Positions 36,031 through 47,632 of a stretch of DNA of 64,000 bases are shown here, one piece after another. Both the position numbers and the translations under genes were made by a program. The stretch is from Tepidiphilus olei (lineage in GTDB: Bacteria > Pseudomonadota > Gammaproteobacteria > Burkholderiales > Rhodocyclaceae): assembly GCF_006980705.1 (NCBI RefSeq), contig NZ_SBHO01000001.1, forward strand, positions 1 through 64,000, read 5' to 3'. A model generated the notes under the pieces. That model made no database searches, was not told where the DNA came from, and saw nothing but the letters and a program-made list of their open reading frames with translations. Positions within the stretch are counted from its first letter, which is position 1; every line of letters begins with the position of its first letter.

Positions 36031-36044
36031 GTGGTACGTACCAC
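36031..36044. repeat. Perfect 14-bp palindrome between ehuA and tRNA-Leu
   Basis: GTGGTACGTACCAC reads the same on both strands. It lies in the 254-bp gap between convergent ehuA and the tRNA-Leu gene, and GGTAC recurs 11 bp later. It has no T tract, so it does not look like a terminator; operator or recombination site are possible. Nothing else recognisable is in this gap. Confidence 0.55.
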
Positions 36045-36138
36045 TAAAAGGTACGGATGATAACCGGTTTCAAATGATCGTCATGGACGGGGGTCAAAGC
36101 GAAATTTTTCGTCCAGCGACAGCCGAGAAAAAATGCGG

Positions 36139-36223
36139 TGGTGCCCAGAAGAGGACTCGAACCTCCACGCCTTGCGGCACTGGTACCTGAAACCAGCGCG
36201 TCTACCAATTCCGCCATCTGGGC
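36139..36223 (-). tRNA. tRNA-Leu (anticodon CAG)
   Basis: The 85-nt gene folds as a class II tRNA. The acceptor GCCCAGA pairs with TCTGGGC, the anticodon stem CTGGT/ACCAG encloses the loop TTCAGGT (anticodon CAG at 36187-36189), and there is a long variable arm and a T arm GAGGTTCGAGTCCTC. The 3' CCA is encoded. It reads CUG codons, the most used leucine codon here. Confidence 0.97.
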
Positions 36224-36319
36224 GACGAGATGCGTTATTATAAGCGTGCGGCGCGTGTTGTCAACGCCATGTCGGCGTGAGCGCCTGCCGCGTACGCATG
36301 CAAGGACTTCCGATTCTCG

Positions 36320-38704
36320 ATGAGCAAAACGTCAAAGAAAAAACCACAGCAACTTCCCGCCGATTCACCTTCTTCTTCCCGTCGGCGGCGATCACCCGCC
36401 GCTTTGCTGTCTGCGCCAACGGCTGTGGAGCCGGCGTCACCCTCTTCTGCGATCATCGAGTCGACGGCCGTGCCCACGCCCGAGGTGAGCGAGCGTCGTC
36501 GGCGTGATCCCTATTTCGCCCGTGAGGCGGCCAAATATGGGCATCCTTTGCCCAGCCGGGAATACATTCTTCAGGTGCTTACCGAGGCAGGTCGCCCCAT
36601 GCGCTGGAGCGAGCTCGTGGAGGAGCTCGACATTGCCCCTCACGAGTTCGAACTCTTCGAACGGCGGCTGCGCGCGATGGAGCGCGACGGGCAGATCCTG
36701 CGTAATCGCCGCGGGGCTTATCTCCTACCGGAAAAGGCCGACCTCATTCGCGGTCGCGTCCAGGGGCATCCCGACGGATTCGGTTTCCTGATCCGCGACG
36801 ATGGGGGCGAAGACATCTTTCTCGGTCCCAAGGAAATGCGTCAGGTACTGCACGGCGATCGGGTGATCGTGCGCATCTCCGGTATCGACCGGCGTGGACG
36901 GCCCGAAGGGAAAATCGTCGAAGTGCTCGAGCGGGCCAACCAGAAAGTGGTGGGGCGCGTGCTCGTTGAGCATGGGGTCACTTTGGTGGTGCCCGAGGAC
37001 AAGCGTATCGCCCAGGACATCCTCGTCGCGCCGGGGGGTAAAAAGGCCAAACCGGGGCAGGTGGTGGTGGTCGAGCTCATCGAGCAGCCGACGAAATACG
37101 CCCAACCGATCGGGCGGATCGTCGAGATATTGGGCGATTACGACGATCCCGGTATGGAGATCGAAATCGCGTTGCGTAAGTTCGACTTGCCGTTCGAATG
37201 GCCGCGCGAGGTGCGCGAGGAGGCGAAGCGCTTGCCCGATGTGGTGCGCCCCAAGGACTTCGCCGGGCGGGTGGACTTGCGTGAATTGCCACTCGTGACC
37301 ATCGATGGCGAGGACGCCAAGGATTTCGACGATGCGGTTTATTGCGAACCTCAGGGCAAAGGGTTTCGGTTGATCGTGGCGATCGCCGATGTCTCGCACT
37401 ACGTGCGGCACGGCTCGGCACTCGATGGCGAAGCGTTCAATCGCGGCAACTCGGTCTATTTTCCGCGCCGGGTCATTCCCATGCTGCCGGAGAAACTGAG
37501 TAACGGTTTGTGTTCCCTCGTGCCGCGCGAAGATCGACTGTGCATGGCCTGCGACATGATCGTGAGCGCGTCGGGAAAGGTGCAGCGCTATCGTTTCTAT
37601 CCGGCCGTAATGCATTCCCACGCCCGCCTCACGTACACCGAAGTCGCCGCTGCGCTCTATGAAGGCACGGAAGAGGTGCGTATCAAGCTCGGCGAGCTTC
37701 TGCCGCATCTACAGCACCTGGATGCCGTCTTCCGTGTGCTTTTGAAAGCACGGCGCCAGCGCGGGGCGATCGACTTCGAGACGATGGAGACGCGTATCGA
37801 GTTCGACGAGAACGGCAAGATCGCGCGCATCGTGCCGCTCGTGCGCAACGACGCGCACCGCTTGATCGAGGAGTGCATGCTCGCGGCCAACGTCTGTGCG
37901 TCCGATTTCCTCGCTGAACACGACCATCCCACGCTCTACCGTGTGCATGAGCCGCCGGCACCGGAGAAAGTGGCGGCGTTGCGTGATTTCCTCGCCGGGT
38001 TCGGGATCGAGTTGCCCGGGGGCGACGAGCCCACACCCAAGGACTATGCCAAAGTGCTGGAAAGGATCCAGCGGCGGCCGGATGCTCCATTGTTGCAGAT
38101 GGTGATGCTGCGCTCGCTCAAACAGGCCGTGTATACGCCAGAGAATCGCGGTCACTTCGGGCTTGCGTACGAGGCCTATGCGCACTTTACTTCGCCCATC
38201 CGTCGCTATCCCGACTTGCTGGTGCACCGCTGCATCAAGGCGGTGCTCGCCGGGTCGCGCTACGAACCCGGCGACTGGAAGGCGATCGGCGAGCACTGCT
38301 CGATGACGGAGCGGCGCGCCGACGAGGCCACACGCGAGGTCATCGGCTGGCTCAAATGCTACTTCATGCAAGATAAAGTGGGCGAGATCTATACCGGAGT
38401 GGTCACGGCGGTGGTCCCGTTCGGCCTCTTCGTCACCCTCGACGAGCTCTTCGTCGAGGGTTTGGTACACATTTCCGATCTGGGTGAAGATTATTTTCAT
38501 TTCGACGAGCGCGCGCATGCGCTGGTGGGTGAGCGCACGGGCGTGCGTCACCGCCTCGCCGACCGGGTAAAAGTGCAGGTGGTTCGGGTCGATTTGGCCA
38601 CGCGCAAGATCGATTTCCATTTCCTGGAGAACCTCAGCCCGGCGCCGGCCCGGCGCGAAGGCAAGACTGAGCGCACGCGCCGCGCCAAGGCCAAGCAGCG
38701 ATGA
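36320..38704 (+). CDS. rnr: Ribonuclease R
   Basis: 3'-5' exoribonuclease that degrades structured RNA. The 794-aa protein has a basic, Ser/Ala/Pro-rich N-terminus, a winged-helix domain (about residues 78-140) and cold-shock domains. The RNB catalytic domain has [11 protein letters not shown] near residues 331-341 (metal aspartates), then an S1 domain and a lysine/arginine-rich tail. It overlaps rlmB by 4 bp, the usual rnr-rlmB operon. Confidence 0.97.
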   Translation: MSKTSKKKPQQLPADSPSSSRRRRSPAALLSAPTAVEPASPSSAIIESTAVPTPEVSERRRRDPYFAREAAKYGHPLPSREYILQVLTEAGRPMRWSELVEELDIAPHEFELFERRLRAMERDGQILRNRRGAYLLPEKADLIRGRVQGHPDGFGFLIRDDGGEDIFLGPKEMRQVLHGDRVIVRISGIDRRGRPEGKIVEVLERANQKVVGRVLVEHGVTLVVPEDKRIAQDILVAPGGKKAKPGQVVVVELIEQPTKYAQPIGRIVEILGDYDDPGMEIEIALRKFDLPFEWPREVREEAKRLPDVVRPKDFAGRVDLRELPLVTIDGEDAKDFDDAVYCEPQGKGFRLIVAIADVSHYVRHGSALDGEAFNRGNSVYFPRRVIPMLPEKLSNGLCSLVPREDRLCMACDMIVSASGKVQRYRFYPAVMHSHARLTYTEVAAALYEGTEEVRIKLGELLPHLQHLDAVFRVLLKARRQRGAIDFETMETRIEFDENGKIARIVPLVRNDAHRLIEECMLAANVCASDFLAEHDHPTLYRVHEPPAPEKVAALRDFLAGFGIELPGGDEPTPKDYAKVLERIQRRPDAPLLQMVMLRSLKQAVYTPENRGHFGLAYEAYAHFTSPIRRYPDLLVHRCIKAVLAGSRYEPGDWKAIGEHCSMTERRADEATREVIGWLKCYFMQDKVGEIYTGVVTAVVPFGLFVTLDELFVEGLVHISDLGEDYFHFDERAHALVGERTGVRHRLADRVKVQVVRVDLATRKIDFHFLENLSPAPARREGKTERTRRAKAKQR

Positions 38705-39471
38705 AGGAAGAAACCAGACAACGCCGCGCGGTGCCGGGTTTCCACGCGGTCACGACGCTGCTGCGCCATCGTCCCGAGGACGTCGTCGAGCTCTACATCG
38801 ATCGACAACGGCAGGATGCGCGGATGCGCTCGCTGCTCGAACGTGCGCAACTGGCCGGGGTGCGTGCCGTGCCCGTCGACACGGCGCGGCTCGATGCGAT
38901 CGCGGGCGGAGGGCGGCACCAAGGAGTGGTCGCCTTCGTCGCCGCGCAAGCGCGGACGCGCTCACTCGAAGAGGTGCTCGACGCGCTCGATCCGACACGG
39001 CCGGCGCTCTTCCTCGTGCTCGACGGGGTGCAGGATCCGCACAATCTAGGAGCCTGCCTGCGGGTGGCCGATGGCGCCGGCGTGGATGCGGTGATCGCGC
39101 CCAAGGATCGCGCCGCCGGTTTGAGCGCCGCCGCGGTCAAGGTCGCGAGCGGCGCCGCCGACACTGTCCCCTACGTGACGGTGACGAACTTGGCGCGGGC
39201 GCTGCGCACGCTCAAGGAGGCAGGGGTGTGGGTGGTGGGCGCGGCGGGCGAGGCGCAGAAGTCGCTCTACGAGTGCGACCTCGCCGGGCCCGTGGCCTGG
39301 GTGCTCGGGGCTGAAGGGGAAGGTCTGCGGCGGCTCACGCGCGAGCTGTGCGACGAACTCGTGCGCATCCCCATGCTCGGCGCCGTCGAGAGTCTGAACG
39401 TGTCGGTGGCCGCCGGCGTGTGTCTCTACGAGACGGTGCGCCGGCGCCTGGCTCAAGACTCCGGAGGCTGA
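38701..39471 (+). CDS. rlmB: 23S rRNA (guanosine-2'-O-)-methyltransferase RlmB
   Basis: Methylates the ribose of G2251 in 23S rRNA. The 256-aa SPOUT protein has an N-terminal substrate-binding domain and the SpoU motifs [12 protein letters not shown] (motif 1), L-G-A-E-G-E-G-L (motif 2) and [15 protein letters not shown] (motif 3). Its last 19 bp overlap the 3' end of the convergent channel gene. Confidence 0.96.
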   Translation: MKEETRQRRAVPGFHAVTTLLRHRPEDVVELYIDRQRQDARMRSLLERAQLAGVRAVPVDTARLDAIAGGGRHQGVVAFVAAQARTRSLEEVLDALDPTRPALFLVLDGVQDPHNLGACLRVADGAGVDAVIAPKDRAAGLSAAAVKVASGAADTVPYVTVTNLARALRTLKEAGVWVVGAAGEAQKSLYECDLAGPVAWVLGAEGEGLRRLTRELCDELVRIPMLGAVESLNVSVAAGVCLYETVRRRLAQDSGG

Positions 39472-42400
39472 AGTGCGTTTTGCCCGGCAGGGAAAGGTCC
39501 CGTTCTTGGCCAGGCGATGTCCCGAATATGCAAGTCGCGTTGCGGGAAGGGGATTTCCACACCGTTCTCCTTGAAGATCCGATCGATTTCCTCGTTGAGG
39601 CGGCTCATGATGCCAAGGCGCTGATCGACGTTGGCCACGATTGCCCGGATTTCGAAATCGAGCGAGCTTTCCCCGAATCGGGCGAAGATCACACTGGGGG
39701 CAGGATCCGACAGAATGCCTGGGGTGGCTTTGATGGCTTCGAGCAAGAGTGCCTCGATCTGTTTGGGATCGCTGCCGTAGGCTACCCCGATCGTGATGAA
39801 GATGCGCGCCAGCGAGTTGCTGAGTGTCCAGTTGGTGACTTGCTCCGTGATCAGTTTCTTGTTGGGCACCAGGATTTCGCGGCGATCGAAATCCTCGATC
39901 ACCGTGGCGCGGATGGTGAGGCGTCGCACGGTGCCGCTGTCGCTGCCGATGGTGACCAGATCGCCCACACGGACCGGGCGTTCGAAGAGGATGATGAGGC
40001 CGGAGACGAAGTTGGCGACGATTTCCTGCAAGCCGAAACCCAGGCCCACGCTCAGGGCGGCGAGGAGCCATTGCAGCTTCGACCATGGCATCCCCAACTG
40101 CCCCAAGATGAGAATCAGTCCGATGGTGAAGATGGCGTAGCGCAGTAGTGTCACCAGCGCGTACTTGCTGCCCGCATCCAGCCGTGAGGTGCGTTGTAGA
40201 GCCAATTCGAGCAATCCCGGAAGATTGCGTGCTGCCACCCACATCGCCGCAAAACCGATCAGGGCGAGGAGCAAGTCGGCCAGGGTGACTTGCATCGTGA
40301 CCGCCTCGTTGCCCAGCGCCTCCGTGTAGCGCCACAGCACCCATTCGTCCAGGATACGGGTGGCGGGCAGCAGCGACGACCAGAGGTCGAGCAGGACGAA
40401 GACGAGGCCGAGCACGAGGGCGAAATTGAGCAAAGTCAAGGTTTGCCGTTCGGATGCATCGATACGTTCCTGCTGCGTTTCGTCGCCATCCTCGGCGCTG
40501 CGGCTCCGTCGGCGTTCGAAACGTTGGAGAAAGAAATCGCGCGCGGCGTGCTGCAGCAGCGCGAACGCGAGCAAGATCCAGAGGGTGGACATGAACCGGA
40601 CGATCAGGGCCGTGGCGGCGTAGAAGTAACCGGCGCTGGCCAACACCGCGCTCACCAATGGCAGACCCGGCCCAAAGAGGGCAGCGGTCACCCGTATCCA
40701 GGTGGGCAGAGGGGTATCGGTCAGCAAGCCCCGGCGAATGTGGAAGATGCGCCACAACAGCCAGGAGAGCAAGAGCATCGATAGAACGAAAGGAATGCGG
40801 CCCAGTTCGGTCAGGGGGGCATCGAGTTGGATTTGGTTGAGATAGAGTGCTAGGAATCCCAGCGGTAGCACACCCCAGGCGAATCCTTTCAAGGTATGGT
40901 TCAGGCGTTGCAGCACGGGCATTGGCCAGTGATAACGGCTGGCGGCAAGGCCTTTCTTGGGTGAGAAAATTCGCTGCCAGAAGAGCACGTTCCAGGCGAA
41001 AGGAGCGATCTGGGTCAAAGCGAGTCCGAATGCATGGGCATTTTCGGCAGGAACACCACTATCGAGGATCATCATGCCGAGAGCGTAGGCGACGAGCGGA
41101 AAGGGAAGGGACTGAAGGGCTTCGAGTCCCAAGATGGACAAGATGTCGAGGATCCCGGCGCTGCGGGATTCTTTCCGGTCTTTGCCGAGCAGTCGGTCGA
41201 GCCGGGCGTTCAGGCGCGGACGTACGAGCAGGAAAATGAGCCCGAGGCCGAGCAGGGTCCAGGCTTTGGCCGTCGTGTGAAAAACGACGGTTTGCCAGGA
41301 TGCACGATCGATGAGGGCGGCCGCAAGCGTGAGTATCCCCGAGCCCACCGCAGTGAGTTCGGATAAGGGGGAGTGCCAAAGAGAACGCGTGGTCGGCACC
41401 CACATCAGGTGCTGCTCGATGAAGGTGGAGAATTCGTTCACGATGCCGAGTTCGCGAAGGAGCACGGATTCGAGGTCGCCGAGGGCGGCGAGCAGTGCCG
41501 GGCGCAGCGCATCGAGCGTCTCGAGCGTCAGGGTTCTCGCCGAGAGCGCTTCGATGATGCTTTTTTCCAGGGGGGAATCCGTTGTTTCTGCCAATCCGAG
41601 GAGCTGGCGAGCCCGCTCGCGCGGATCGGCGATCAGGCGTTTGGCTTGACGTAGCTCGAGCTCCAGGAGCTGGACCTCTTCCAGCATCGCGCGTACGGCG
41701 TTGAGCTCCTGGCGCAGGGTCACGGGAGCGGGCAGGCGGCTGCGGTATTCGAGAAGTAGGTTGCCCACGGCGGGGCTCAGGCCTTGCTGGGCGATGCGTT
41801 TTTTCAGGGAGTCGAGCGACTCTCTGCGCTCTTGATGTTCGCGTTGGAGCGTCGCCTGGCGTTCGCGCACGGTCTGCAAACGCTGGCGCAGGGTCTGGAG
41901 GCGTGCTTCCCATTCGCGATTGGTGGCTTCCACGCGCGCGAGCCTTGGGTCGAGCGTGCCGGCATCGACCTGGCTGGTTTCCTGGGTGACTTCGGCCGCT
42001 GTACTCTTTTCCAGCGCTTCACGTAACTGGCGCAGGCGGGAGAGCTCGACCTCCAGCCGTTCGATGCGGCGCGATAGCAACACCCGAGAATTCTCGGCCA
42101 AGCGGCTCTCTAGCAGGGTCGCGCGGCGTAGGGCTTCTTGGGCTTGGCTGGAGACCAAGGTGGCAAGCGTGAGTGCCTGTTGCACCAAGGGATCATTGCT
42201 AGGTAGGGAGGGTAGTGGCGCGGGAGAGGGTGCGGTAGCGGTATCGCGACGTTCCTTGGTTTGTTCGAGATCGGCGAGCTGGGCCTTGAGGAATTCTTGC
42301 GTCTGACGCCGTGCCCGCTCTTCCTCGAGGATGCGACGCAAGCGCTCGGCTCGTTCGCTCGGCGTCAAATCGTCGGTGAGCCGCAGGTCGGCAAAGTCGG

Positions 42401-42698
42401 CAGGGCGGCTGGCGGTCAGTTGCTGCAGTTCGCGCTGCGTCTGCTCGATGAGCTTTTCGGCGAGCGCAGCGCGAATCTCGGCCTGCTGTTTGCGGCTTTG
42501 CGCTTCCTGGATGCGGTCGAGCAGTTGCTTGAGCGCGGCGGAGGCATCGGCTGGTAGCGTGTTGCGCTGCAGCGCATCCTGAATCAGAGCAAGTCCCGCC
42601 TGCACGGGATCATTGCCGGATTCAGCCGCAAAGGACGGAGAGAGTATGCCGACGAGACAAAAAAGAATGAGAGTGCACAGTCGGCGGGTGAAACGCAT
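39453..42698 (-). CDS. MscK/KefA-like mechanosensitive channel
   Basis: Large MscS-superfamily channel that opens under membrane tension to release ions during hypo-osmotic shock. The 1081-aa protein has a signal peptide (residues 1-24) and a long periplasmic coiled-coil region rich in Gln/Arg/Leu/Glu (about 40-400). Several transmembrane helices follow (about 440-830), then the MscS pore and beta domain (about 840-1070), including [20 protein letters not shown]. The size and layout resemble MscK rather than MscS. It is monocistronic, between rlmB and tRNA-Thr. Confidence 0.92.
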   Translation of the reverse strand: MRFTRRLCTLILFCLVGILSPSFAAESGNDPVQAGLALIQDALQRNTLPADASAALKQLLDRIQEAQSRKQQAEIRAALAEKLIEQTQRELQQLTASRPADFADLRLTDDLTPSERAERLRRILEEERARRQTQEFLKAQLADLEQTKERRDTATAPSPAPLPSLPSNDPLVQQALTLATLVSSQAQEALRRATLLESRLAENSRVLLSRRIERLEVELSRLRQLREALEKSTAAEVTQETSQVDAGTLDPRLARVEATNREWEARLQTLRQRLQTVRERQATLQREHQERRESLDSLKKRIAQQGLSPAVGNLLLEYRSRLPAPVTLRQELNAVRAMLEEVQLLELELRQAKRLIADPRERARQLLGLAETTDSPLEKSIIEALSARTLTLETLDALRPALLAALGDLESVLLRELGIVNEFSTFIEQHLMWVPTTRSLWHSPLSELTAVGSGILTLAAALIDRASWQTVVFHTTAKAWTLLGLGLIFLLVRPRLNARLDRLLGKDRKESRSAGILDILSILGLEALQSLPFPLVAYALGMMILDSGVPAENAHAFGLALTQIAPFAWNVLFWQRIFSPKKGLAASRYHWPMPVLQRLNHTLKGFAWGVLPLGFLALYLNQIQLDAPLTELGRIPFVLSMLLLSWLLWRIFHIRRGLLTDTPLPTWIRVTAALFGPGLPLVSAVLASAGYFYAATALIVRFMSTLWILLAFALLQHAARDFFLQRFERRRSRSAEDGDETQQERIDASERQTLTLLNFALVLGLVFVLLDLWSSLLPATRILDEWVLWRYTEALGNEAVTMQVTLADLLLALIGFAAMWVAARNLPGLLELALQRTSRLDAGSKYALVTLLRYAIFTIGLILILGQLGMPWSKLQWLLAALSVGLGFGLQEIVANFVSGLIILFERPVRVGDLVTIGSDSGTVRRLTIRATVIEDFDRREILVPNKKLITEQVTNWTLSNSLARIFITIGVAYGSDPKQIEALLLEAIKATPGILSDPAPSVIFARFGESSLDFEIRAIVANVDQRLGIMSRLNEEIDRIFKENGVEIPFPQRDLHIRDIAWPRTGPFPAGQNALQPPES

Positions 42699-42742
42699 GG
42701 AGCCTCCCTCGGAACGGGTGCGAGCTCGGTGAGCGGAAAGAA

Positions 42743-42815
42743 TGCCGGCAGCCCGATTCGAACGGGCGACCTACCGCTTACAAGGCGGGTGCTCTACCAG
42801 CTGAGCTATGCCGGC
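42743..42815 (-). tRNA. tRNA-Thr (anticodon TGT)
   Basis: The 73-nt gene has acceptor GCCGGCA/TGCCGGC, D arm GCTC...GAGC, anticodon loop CTTGTAA (TGT at 42780-42782) and T arm GCCCG-TTCGAAT-CGGGC. The 27-43 pair is C-T, so the anticodon stem has four Watson-Crick pairs. CCA is not encoded; the gene is followed by TTC. Confidence 0.95.
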
Positions 42816-42892
42816 GCTGGGGCGGTCCGCCCTGGCACGTAGGCAGGGCGGACGTGAAGGATTATACCGTTCCCCGTCGGAGGGAAGAGGTT

Positions 42893-44422
42893 TCAGGCGG
42901 TGACGGGGATCTTGCCGATCTTGACGCGCCACTCGCGCGGGCCGGTTTCATGCACGTTGTTGCCTTGGCTATCGACGGCCACGGTCACCGGCATGTCGCG
43001 CACCTCGAATTCGTAGATCGCTTCCATGCCGAGATCCTCGAACGCGACGACGCGTGCCGCCTTGATCGCCTTGGCGACCAGATAGGCGGCGCCGCCCACG
43101 GCCATGAGGTAGGCGGCGCGGTTGTCGCGGATCGCCGCCACGGCCTCGGGGCCGCGCTCGGCCTTGCCGACCATGGCGATGAGGCCCGTCTTCTCGAGCA
43201 TGAGGCGGGTGAATTTGTCCATGCGCGTGGCGGTGGTGGGGCCGGCGGGGCCGACGACTTCGTCGCGCACCGGATCGACCGGGCCGACGTAATAGATGAC
43301 CCGGTTGGTGAAATCGACCGGCAAGGGCTCGCCGCGGGCGATCATGTCGGCGATGCGCTTGTGCGCGGCGTCACGCCCGGTGAGGAGCTTGCCGTTCAAG
43401 AGCAGGATGTCACCGGCCTTCCAGGAGGCGACTTCCTCGCGTGTGAGGGTGTCGAGATCCACGCGCTTGGCTTTCTTGGTGTCGGGCGTCCAGGTGATCT
43501 GGGGCCAATCTTCCAGCCGCGGGGGGTCGAGCTGGGCCGGGCCGCTGCCGTCGAGCGTGAAGTGCACGTGGCGGGTGGCGGCGCAGTTGGGGATCATGGC
43601 CACCGGCAGGCTCGCGGCGTGGGTGGGGTAGTCGAGTACCTTGACGTCGACCACCGTGGTGAGCCCACCCAGCCCCTGCGCACCGATACCGAGCGCATTG
43701 ACCTTGTCGTAGAGTTCGAGCCGCAGGCGTTCGGCGGTGGTGAGCTCCTCGCCGCGCTCGGCGCGTGCTTGCAACTCGTGGATGTCGACGGGGGCCATGA
43801 GGGATTTCTTGGCGAGCAGCATGGCTTTTTCCGGCGTGCCGCCGATACCGATACCGAGGATGCCCGGAGGGCACCAGCCCGCGCCCATGGTGGGCACGGT
43901 CTTGAGCACCCAGTCGACGAGGGAATCCGAGGGGTTGAGCATGGCGAGCTTGGCTTTGTTCTCCGAGCCGCCGCCCTTGGCCGCGCAGATCACTTCTACT
44001 TTATCACCCGGTACGAGCTCGACGTGGACCACGGCCGGGGTGTTGTCGCGCGTGTTCTGCCGCTTGCCGGCGGGGTCGCGCAGCACCGAGGCGCGCAAGG
44101 GATTGTCCGGATTGGTGTAGGCGCGGCGTACCCCTTCGTCGATGAGTTCCTGCAGGCTGCGGCGCGTGTCGAAACGCACGTCTTGACCGATTTCGAGAAA
44201 GACCGTGGCGATGCCCGTGTCTTGACAGATCGGGCGGTGACCCTCGGCGGCCATACGGGAGTTGGTGAGGATCTGGGCGATGGCATCTTTCGCCGCGGGG
44301 CTTTGCTCGCGCTCGTACGCTTCGGCGAGCGCCTTGATGTAATCGACGGGATGATAGTAGCTGATGTATTGGAATGCGTCGGCGATCGATTCGATCAGGT
44401 CTTCTTCGCGGATAGTGGTCAT
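42893..44422 (-). CDS. fumA: Class I fumarate hydratase ([4Fe-4S])
   Basis: Interconverts fumarate and malate in the TCA cycle. The 509-aa single-chain enzyme fuses the alpha domain, with Cys66 in R-P-I-C-Q-D-T-G, C-P-P-G and I-P-N-C-A-A-T-R-H as cluster ligands, to the beta domain (from about residue 335). The C-terminal motif G-P-T-T-A-T-R-M-D is present. ATG 44422 is used; a GTG lies one codon upstream. It is oxygen-sensitive in known homologues and divergent from acs. Confidence 0.95.
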   Translation of the reverse strand: MTTIREEDLIESIADAFQYISYYHPVDYIKALAEAYEREQSPAAKDAIAQILTNSRMAAEGHRPICQDTGIATVFLEIGQDVRFDTRRSLQELIDEGVRRAYTNPDNPLRASVLRDPAGKRQNTRDNTPAVVHVELVPGDKVEVICAAKGGGSENKAKLAMLNPSDSLVDWVLKTVPTMGAGWCPPGILGIGIGGTPEKAMLLAKKSLMAPVDIHELQARAERGEELTTAERLRLELYDKVNALGIGAQGLGGLTTVVDVKVLDYPTHAASLPVAMIPNCAATRHVHFTLDGSGPAQLDPPRLEDWPQITWTPDTKKAKRVDLDTLTREEVASWKAGDILLLNGKLLTGRDAAHKRIADMIARGEPLPVDFTNRVIYYVGPVDPVRDEVVGPAGPTTATRMDKFTRLMLEKTGLIAMVGKAERGPEAVAAIRDNRAAYLMAVGGAAYLVAKAIKAARVVAFEDLGMEAIYEFEVRDMPVTVAVDSQGNNVHETGPREWRVKIGKIPVTA

Positions 44423-44600
44423 CACAGGCTCCCTCGCAGAGTGCGCTATTCTAAAACAGGGTGGGCGCCGACGGAATGACCTTTGCCCTCTTGCCCAGTA
44501 AGTCTGATGTAAGATAAAGCCGTTTCAATCAAAGGGTGCCCGGATGGACCGGAGTCTGCGCGGTCCGTTCGAACGAACCATTGAAGAGGGAGATCGACCC

Positions 44601-46553
<1,953 letters not shown>

Positions 46554-46615
46554 TCGAGGAGAAGAAGGACGGGCGGCCTCGAGACCGCCCGCCTCATGGG
46601 AGGAGACGAATTACG

Positions 46616-46638
46616 GCGCCCGCAAGAGGCGCTTTTTT
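46616..46638 (+). terminator. Rho-independent terminator of acs
   Basis: GCGCC (46616-46620) pairs with GGCGC (46628-46632), followed by six T's. A second, stronger stem without T's (CGGGCGG at 46570-46576 with CCGCCCG at 46585-46591) lies between it and the acs stop. Confidence 0.75.
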
Positions 46639-46663
46639 CTTTGGGGAAGAAATGGGAGAGGGA

Positions 46664-46697
46664 AAAGAAAAAAGCCATCCGCCAGGGGATGGCTTTT
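46664..46697 (-). terminator. Rho-independent terminator of rpmB-rpmG
   Basis: On the minus strand AAAGCCATCC (46697-46688) pairs with GGATGGCTTT (46680-46671) around a 7-nt loop, followed by T-rich sequence. It lies 22 nt after the rpmG stop. Confidence 0.9.
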
Positions 46698-46718
46698 GCG
46701 GATTCCTTGTGATGCGGC

Positions 46719-46886
46719 TTACTTGAGCTTGGTTTCTTTGTAGAGCACGTGTTTGCGCGCTTTGGGGTCGTACTTCATCAGCTCGAGTTTTTCCGGGGTG
46801 GTGCGCTTGTTTTTCGAGGTGGTGTAGAAATGCCCGGTTCCAGCGGTGGACTCGAGCTTGATCTTCTCGCGGGCGGCCTTGGCCAT
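46719..46886 (-). CDS. rpmG: 50S ribosomal protein L33
   Basis: Small 55-aa ribosomal protein read directly from the minus strand. It begins [13 protein letters not shown] and contains [13 protein letters not shown] and [15 protein letters not shown], the L33 signature. It has no Zn-binding cysteines, so it is the zinc-independent form. It follows rpmB by 20 bp, the standard rpmB-rpmG operon. Confidence 0.97.
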   Translation of the reverse strand: MAKAAREKIKLESTAGTGHFYTTSKNKRTTPEKLELMKYDPKARKHVLYKETKLK

Positions 46887-46906
46887 GATGCACTCCTATC
46901 CAGGAT

Positions 46907-47143
46907 TCAGATTTTCTCGCCGCGGGCGCGCAGCTCGGCGAGCACGGCATCGATGCCTTTCTTGTCGATGGTGCGCAGCGCCGCGTTGGAGACGCGCAGT
47001 TTCACCCAACGCTCTTCGGCCTCGCTCCAGAAACGGCGATAGTGCAGGTTGGGCAGGAAACGGCGCTTGGTTTTGTTGTTGGCGTGCGAGACGTGGTTGC
47101 CGGTCATCGGACGCTTGCCGGTCACTTGACAGACGCGGGCCAT
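46907..47143 (-). CDS. rpmB: 50S ribosomal protein L28
   Basis: 78-aa ribosomal protein starting [12 protein letters not shown], with [14 protein letters not shown] and the C-terminal [14 protein letters not shown] single-cysteine (non-zinc) form. First gene of the rpmB-rpmG unit. Confidence 0.98.
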   Translation of the reverse strand: MARVCQVTGKRPMTGNHVSHANNKTKRRFLPNLHYRRFWSEAEERWVKLRVSNAALRTIDKKGIDAVLAELRARGEKI

Positions 47144-47236
47144 GATGGCTCTCCTGGGAATTCTTCAAAGCGCGAAACGATAGCATGAAAACGCATCCGC
47201 GGCAAGGTGTCGATGCCAAACGTACGGAGCACGACC

Positions 47237-47632
47237 TCAGCCGCGTCGGGCGAAGGTCCAGAGGCGGTTTGCGCCGTAATGCCAGAAGAACAGCAGCCCC
47301 GTGACGAGGATTTGGGCGAGCAGATAGGGAAGCTGCAACCAGTCGAGGGCGAGCGCCATGCCGGCGACGTTGCCGGTAAAGCCGGTGGCGGCAACGGCGA
47401 GGAACTTGGGCAGGGCGACGACGTGGCGCGCGTCGCTGGCGAAGACCCAGCGTCGCGAACCGAGGTAGTTCGTTATGGCGCCGGCCAGGAAACCCAGCGC
47501 CGAAGAAGGGAGCGGCCCGAGCGTGTCCGTTTCGACCAGGGCGATCAGCACGGCATAGTGTACCAGGGTGCCGGAGACGCTCACGAGGGCGAAGCGCGAC
47601 ATGCGTACGAGTTCGGCCAGCGGGTTCATCAT
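47237..47632 (-). CDS. GtrA family membrane protein (putative polyprenyl-linked sugar flippase)
   Basis: GtrA-type proteins are proposed to flip undecaprenyl-phosphate-linked sugars across the inner membrane. The 131-aa protein has four transmembrane helices (about residues 10-33, 40-60, 75-95, 103-125) and the family segment N-Y-x-G-S-R-R-W-V-F. It overlaps the upstream GT-C gene by 4 bp (ATGA), so both come from one transcript with the GT2 gene. It would be the flippase of the glycan-lipid module. Confidence 0.9.
   Translation of the reverse strand: MMNPLAELVRMSRFALVSVSGTLVHYAVLIALVETDTLGPLPSSALGFLAGAITNYLGSRRWVFASDARHVVALPKFLAVAATGFTGNVAGMALALDWLQLPYLLAQILVTGLLFFWHYGANRLWTFARRG

Noticed and set aside
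36320-36560. Possible frameshift in the rnr N-terminus because of its low-complexity start
   Set aside because: Ser/Pro/Arg-rich N-terminal extensions are common in betaproteobacterial RNase R; the frame is continuous into the winged-helix domain.
42854-44479. 541-aa plus-strand frame
   Set aside because: Antisense to class I fumarase, of unnatural composition, and covers only shadow sequence.
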